A stretch of 64,000 bases of DNA from Sinomonas cyclohexanicum (GTDB lineage Bacteria; Actinomycetota; Actinomycetes; Actinomycetales; Micrococcaceae). The notes beneath the pieces are model-generated. The model was not told where the DNA came from, did not search any database, and saw nothing but the letters and a program-made list of their open reading frames with translations. This document shows positions 60,003 to 64,000 of the stretch, one piece after another (position 1 is the first letter of the stretch; each line of letters opens with the position of its first letter). Location of the stretch: positions 1,302,001 to 1,366,000 of the forward strand of contig NZ_AP024525.1 in assembly GCF_020886775.1 (NCBI RefSeq), written 5' to 3'. Both the position numbers and the translations under genes were made by a program.

Positions 60003-62372
60003 CTAGTCCTTCCTTCGCCGCAGCGCGCGCCCGAGCGCTGCGCGTACCCTGGCCCCCGCAGCCCTGGCTGCGGGGGCCAGCCGCGTCACGGCCCGGGTGA
60101 GCCACGCGAAGGACGACGGCGGGAGGGCGGCGATGCGCGCGCGGTGCACCGGGCGCTGGGCGAGCCGGCCGGCCCGGTGGACCTCCGAGACGGCGGCACG
60201 CGCGGCCTCCTCGTCGGCCTCGTAGCCGGGGCGGCCGAACTCGTGCCGCTCGTATTCGGTGGTGAGGGTGTCGAGCGCGCGGTGCAGGCCGCCGTCGTGC
60301 GTCTCCCAGGCGCCGAGCCGGTTCGCGAAGCTGCGCGGGGTGTCGGAGGGGTCGGGGGCGAGGCCGTGGTCGAGGCCGACGGCCTCGAGCTCCTCCCAGA
60401 TGCCGCGCAGGCCGCGGCTGAGGCGCCGTCGTCGCTGGGCCGCGCGGACCGCGGCCGGAAGCGCGACGACGACGGCGACGGCCAGGACGCCGAGGGCCAG
60501 CAGGAGCGCCGGGAGCCAGGCCGACTCGGCCGAGGCCTGTCCGGGCTGGGGAGCCTGGCTCGGCACCGGAGTGGGAGCGGCGGTGTTGGGGCCCGCGCGG
60601 AGGCCGTCGTTGGGATTGTCGAGGTTGCTGCTTCCGCCCTGGCCGACCGTATCGGTGAACGCGTAGGTGGGCAGGACGCCGCGGGACGGCGTCGGCTCGA
60701 ACGGGACCCAGCCGAGGCCCTGGAAGTACAACTCGGGCCAGGCGTGGGCGTCCTTGCCGTCCACCTGGTATTCGGGGAGCCCCTCGGAGGAGGGGATCGC
60801 CACGGTCTGGCCCGTGGGGTGCCCGGGGGCGAACCCGACCGCGATCCTGCTGGGGATGCCGACGACGCGTGCCATGACGGCCATCGCGGCGGCGAAGTGG
60901 ATGCAGTACCCGGCGCGCTTCTGCAGGAACGTGTCCAGGACGTCCATGCCGGTGCCGTCGTAGCCGTCCTCGACCGGGGTCTTCTCGGAATAGGTGAAGG
61001 TGCGCAGCCAGGCCTGGATCGCGAGGGCACGCGCGTACTGCGTCGTGGCGCCCTTGGTGACCTGGTCGGCGGCGTTGCGGACGCTGTCGGGCACGCCGCG
61101 CGGGACCTCGGCGGCGATGAGGTCGATCCCGCGCGGAGCGGTCACGGATGCGCTCAGTGCCGCGGGCGTGATTTGGGGCATCGTCGAGTGGACAACGTAG
61201 AACTGGTTCTGGCTCGACGCCGGTCCTCCCTTGACGCTGAGGTCGCTCGGGTCCCAGGCGAAGTCACCGCGGACGCCGTCGAAGGACGTCGGCGCGTAGG
61301 GCGCCGGAAGGTAGGGGCTCGTGAATTCGCCGGTCGCGATGACGGTGGTGGTCGTCGTGGACGGCACGGTCACCCGCGTGCCCGTGGAGATCTGGGTGAT
61401 GGGGCGTTCGCGCTGGTCGTCGTGGTTCTCGGGCCCCCAGGTTCCGCCGTTGAAGTCCTCGATCGTGACGGTGCGCAGGTACACGGGCGTCGTGGAATCG
61501 GTCGCGTACTTCAGGACTCCGAGGGCGCTCGAGCTGCGCAGGTCGTTGCCGAGGCTGATGAGCGGGTTCAGGCCCACGTTCTGCCCGATGGAGTTGAGGC
61601 GGGAGCCCTCGGGGAACGTGCCGCGGGTGAAGCCGGGGATGATCTGGGGGACCACGAGGGCCCCGGCCACGATTGCCGCGACGAGGACCACGAGGCGCGC
61701 GGGGGAGAGCGCTGCGGCCGTGTGCTCGCCGGCGCCCTCTCTGCCGCCCGGTTCGGCGCCCCGGCCGCTGCCCGGGCCGGTGTACGCCGAGCCCGCCGTG
61801 GCCAGGAGGCCCAGATATCCGGCCGCCGACGCTGCGAACCCGACCGCCCCCACGCTCTCCGGCTTGAGGGCCGCCGGGACGACGAGGACGGCGAGGACCG
61901 CGACGCCCGAGAGGGCCGGCATGCGGCACGAGATCGCGATGGTCTCGGTGACCAGCGCGATGAGGCCGAGCGCCCCGGCCGTGAGGGCGACGATGCCGAC
62001 GTTGGGGGCGGCGGGGACGGCATCGAACGCGATCGTGTGCCACGCCTCGTCGAGGGCTTCCCCGGCCGCGGTGAGGGTCCCGGGCGTCGGCAGGATCCCC
62101 GCGAGGCTCGCGTCGCGGAAGAACATCGAGTCCATCCCGATCGTCCACATGACCAGGCCCGCCAGCGCGACGAGGACGGGGTGCAGCCGGAAGATGCGCG
62201 CGGCGCTCGTACCGGCAAGCGCGGCGCAGACGACCACGAGCACCGGGTACAGCCAGCTGTAGCCCCGCAGGACCCCCGAGTAGGAGATCGACCCCCCGCC
62301 CACGGCCAGCGCGAGGAAGGCCTCGGCCGGAAGATGGCGCCACTGGAAGTGCCGCCGGACGCCCGCGGTCAT
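60003..62372 (-). CDS. Transglutaminase-like membrane protein (TgpA/DUF3488 type)
   Basis: A 789-aa protein with about eight N-terminal helices (up to residue 230), an extracytoplasmic transglutaminase-fold domain with the catalytic Cys in RAGYCIHFAAAMAVMAR and His in DAHAWPELYF, then one helix (about 640-660) and a cytosolic tail (DUF4129-like). It is encoded with DUF58 and MoxR proteins, a widespread trio whose job is unknown; peptide crosslinking or cleavage at the envelope is inferred. The ATG overlaps the DUF58 stop (ATGA, 62369-62372). Confidence 0.9.
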   Translation of the reverse strand: MTAGVRRHFQWRHLPAEAFLALAVGGGSISYSGVLRGYSWLYPVLVVVCAALAGTSAARIFRLHPVLVALAGLVMWTIGMDSMFFRDASLAGILPTPGTLTAAGEALDEAWHTIAFDAVPAAPNVGIVALTAGALGLIALVTETIAISCRMPALSGVAVLAVLVVPAALKPESVGAVGFAASAAGYLGLLATAGSAYTGPGSGRGAEPGGREGAGEHTAAALSPARLVVLVAAIVAGALVVPQIIPGFTRGTFPEGSRLNSIGQNVGLNPLISLGNDLRSSSALGVLKYATDSTTPVYLRTVTIEDFNGGTWGPENHDDQRERPITQISTGTRVTVPSTTTTTVIATGEFTSPYLPAPYAPTSFDGVRGDFAWDPSDLSVKGGPASSQNQFYVVHSTMPQITPAALSASVTAPRGIDLIAAEVPRGVPDSVRNAADQVTKGATTQYARALAIQAWLRTFTYSEKTPVEDGYDGTGMDVLDTFLQKRAGYCIHFAAAMAVMARVVGIPSRIAVGFAPGHPTGQTVAIPSSEGLPEYQVDGKDAHAWPELYFQGLGWVPFEPTPSRGVLPTYAFTDTVGQGGSSNLDNPNDGLRAGPNTAAPTPVPSQAPQPGQASAESAWLPALLLALGVLAVAVVVALPAAVRAAQRRRRLSRGLRGIWEELEAVGLDHGLAPDPSDTPRSFANRLGAWETHDGGLHRALDTLTTEYERHEFGRPGYEADEEAARAAVSEVHRAGRLAQRPVHRARIAALPPSSFAWLTRAVTRLAPAARAAGARVRAALGRALRRRKD

Positions 62373-63733
62373 GCCGTGCTCCTCGCGGTGCGGCCTCCAC
62401 GGGCCGTGCCCTCATCGGCGCGGCCCTTCGGGACCGTGCTCGCTGTCAGGGCTGCCCAGAGGTGCGCGATCGACGAGCGGGGCGTGGCCTCGACAGTGAG
62501 CCACCCGCCGTCGCGCAGCACTTCCACCGCCTCGCGGGACGTGCCCGCGCGCGATGTCACGACGAGGGCGATCGCCCGCTCGGCGAAGCCCGCGGCGGAG
62601 GCGAGCTGGTGGGCCTCCTGCCGGGTGGTCCGCCCGAGCACCGCCACGATCGGACCGCGGTGCCGGTGGCCCTCGAGCCGGTCCAGGAGGCTGTCGCTGA
62701 AGCCGTCGGTCCCCGCAGGGGTCTCGAGCGGGGCGATGGCCGCGAGGCCCTCGGCCACCATGGCGATCCCGTCGCGGCCCGCGTAGTCGGGGCTGTCCGG
62801 CTCGGGCGCGGAGGCCGAGTGCGCGAGCGCGAGCCCGCCGCCGGGCTCGAGGAGCCGGAGCGAGTAGCCGAGGTCGTTCAGGTGTGCGGCGATGGACATG
62901 ACGGCCGTGACGGCCCACTCGAACGCCGGGGAATCGTGGCCCTCGGGATCCTCGTGCCCGGGCAGCGGGAACGCCGGGCGCCGGAGGTCCACGACCAGGG
63001 TCGCCTCGGGTGAGACGGCCGACTCCTCCTGCCGGACCATGAGCTCGCCGTGGCGTGCCGTCGCGGCCCAGTGGACGCGCCGCATGGGGTCGCCGTGGCG
63101 GTACTCGCGCGTCATGACGTCGTCGTCGCTCGGATTCGACTGGATCCGTGCGGCGACGGATCCCTCGGCGCCGCGCACACCGGAGAGCACCGAGGCGGCC
63201 AGCGGCACGGCCGCGGGGGTCACCGTGAGGCGCGCCGTCGACCCGAGGCGGCTGTGGCGCTCCGCGAGGCCGAAGGGATCGGTGTGGCGGGCCTCGACGG
63301 GGCCGAGTTCGAAGAGGCCGCGCCGCGGGCAGGCGAGCTCGTAGCGGTAGTGGCTCGCGCCGTCGCGGGAGATTGACCGTCCCGGGTAGACGAAGGTGGG
63401 TCCGGTTCCAAGCGTGGGCGGAAGCTGCTCGGCCATGGACATGCGCCCCGACAGGAGTCCGCTGTGGTTCAGGCTCAGGGCGATCTCGGTGAGGTGGCCT
63501 GCCTCGACCACGTCCGGCCGTGGCTCGCGCCGCACCGTCATCGAGGGGCGGATCAGCAGGTTGGAGACGAGCGCCGCCGCCGGGATGAGGGCGAGGAAGA
63601 CGGCCAGGTGCAGGAGGTCCCTGCGGCCCATCACCTGGGCTGTGACGAGGACCACGGCCGCGGCGCCCACGAACCCCCAGCCGCGGGGCGTGAGCGTGCC
63701 CTGCCAGTCAGTCCGGGCTGCCGCCCTGGCCAC
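62369..63733 (-). CDS. DUF58 domain-containing membrane protein
   Basis: A 454-aa protein with two N-terminal helices (about residues 16-60), then a vWA-like cytosolic domain with the DUF58 signature YRHGDPMRRVHWAATARHGELMVRQEE. Such proteins act with MoxR ATPases, perhaps as their adaptor. GTG start, 9 nt after the moxR stop. Confidence 0.9.
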   Translation of the reverse strand: MARAAARTDWQGTLTPRGWGFVGAAAVVLVTAQVMGRRDLLHLAVFLALIPAAALVSNLLIRPSMTVRREPRPDVVEAGHLTEIALSLNHSGLLSGRMSMAEQLPPTLGTGPTFVYPGRSISRDGASHYRYELACPRRGLFELGPVEARHTDPFGLAERHSRLGSTARLTVTPAAVPLAASVLSGVRGAEGSVAARIQSNPSDDDVMTREYRHGDPMRRVHWAATARHGELMVRQEESAVSPEATLVVDLRRPAFPLPGHEDPEGHDSPAFEWAVTAVMSIAAHLNDLGYSLRLLEPGGGLALAHSASAPEPDSPDYAGRDGIAMVAEGLAAIAPLETPAGTDGFSDSLLDRLEGHRHRGPIVAVLGRTTRQEAHQLASAAGFAERAIALVVTSRAGTSREAVEVLRDGGWLTVEATPRSSIAHLWAALTASTVPKGRADEGTARGGRTARSTA

Positions 63734-63742
63734 GGTGCGGCC

Positions 63743-64000
63743 CTAGCCCCGCCGGCGTGCTGCGGGCGCCCCCGCGGCCGGGACCGGCACGGACTCGATG
63801 ATGGCGTGGAGGATGGCCGCCGCCGTGAGCCCGCTGCCGGCCGCCCGGCGGTCCAGGACCAGGCGGTGGGTGAAGACTGCGGGGGCCATCGCGGCGACGT
63901 CGTCCGGGAGCACGAAGTCGCGGCCGGCGAGGGCAGCGCGCGCCTTGGCCGCGCGGAGGAGCTGCAGGACCGCACGGGGGCTGGCCCCGAGGCGGAGACG
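63743..64000 (-). CDS. MoxR family AAA+ ATPase, C-terminal part
   Basis: The gene is cut by the right edge. The 85 C-terminal residues read RLGASPRAVLQLLRAAKARAAL and then GRDFVLPDDVAAMAPAVFTHRLVL, the typical MoxR lid domain, with the sensor-2-type Arg in GASPRA. The ATP-binding motifs lie beyond the window. The stop is TAG at 63743-63745. First gene seen of the MoxR-DUF58-transglutaminase operon. Confidence 0.88.
   Translation of the reverse strand, partial: RLRLGASPRAVLQLLRAAKARAALAGRDFVLPDDVAAMAPAVFTHRLVLDRRAAGSGLTAAAILHAIIESVPVPAAGAPAARRRG

Overview
The window reads as chromosomal DNA of a high-GC Gram-positive actinobacterium, most like the Micrococcaceae (Arthrobacter/Sinomonas type). 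Supporting markers are a mycothiol-conjugate amidase, a WhiB protein, several actinobacterial families of unknown function (DUF4307, DUF4245, DUF3499, DUF5719, TIGR03089), class II fructose bisphosphatase and protein O-mannosyltransferase. GTG starts are frequent, ATGA/GTGA overlaps occur inside operons, and many genes have a -10 hexamer 6-9 nt before the start codon with no leader. I see no CRISPR array, prophage, transposase or plasmid function; this is mostly core genome with small accessory islands.

Layout. 1-1411: tail of a type II NADH dehydrogenase, a terminator, and a tRNA with a UAA anticodon. 1495-7345: an amino-acid/amide-type ABC transporter split into two convergent units, the binding protein (+) and livHMGF (-), each with a CRP/GlxR-like palindrome about 100 bp before its first gene. 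7546-8901: a GroES-like protein and a Bax-inhibitor family membrane protein. 8994-13275: galactose utilisation (deoR-galT-galK with divergent galM). 13288-16370: an AI-2E family permease, threonine dehydratase and a rhomboid protease. 16480-17665: a two-gene peptide-natural-product locus, a small precursor followed by an ATP-grasp ligase of the graspetide (omega-ester peptide) type. This is the most novel-looking system here.

17772-26585 follows the mycobacterial order greA, DUF4307, mca, small membrane protein, thioredoxin-domain protein, hemolysin III, short-chain prenyl transferase. It is interrupted by an inserted polysaccharide deacetylase/glycosyltransferase pair (20123-22812). 26616-34886 holds a FadR-type regulator, PIN-PhoH, a GNAT enzyme, a prepilin peptidase, a NUDIX hydrolase bracketed by inverted 19-bp tandem arrays, fumarase, carbonic anhydrase, DUF4245 and glpX. 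34995-42326 covers a FemAB-like transferase, manA, an LCP ligase, purE/purK, GtrA and TIGR03089. 42719-51152 is the whiB, giant GT2, DUF5719, metallopeptidase, DUF3499, Trm112, sahH region, in which the usual phosphomannomutase is missing. 51287-64000 holds an L,D-transpeptidase, a membrane protein, an acyl-CoA synthetase, protein O-mannosyltransferase, rsmI, a succinate-semialdehyde-type dehydrogenase, and the transglutaminase-DUF58-MoxR cluster that runs off the right edge.

Shared themes are cell-envelope assembly (femX, LCP, L,D-transpeptidase, GT2, PMT, GtrA, PDA-GT2, manA) and central metabolism. Transcription units often end in strong GC-rich hairpins without U-tracts, four of which share the same outer stem (ACGACGGC...GCCGTCGT).
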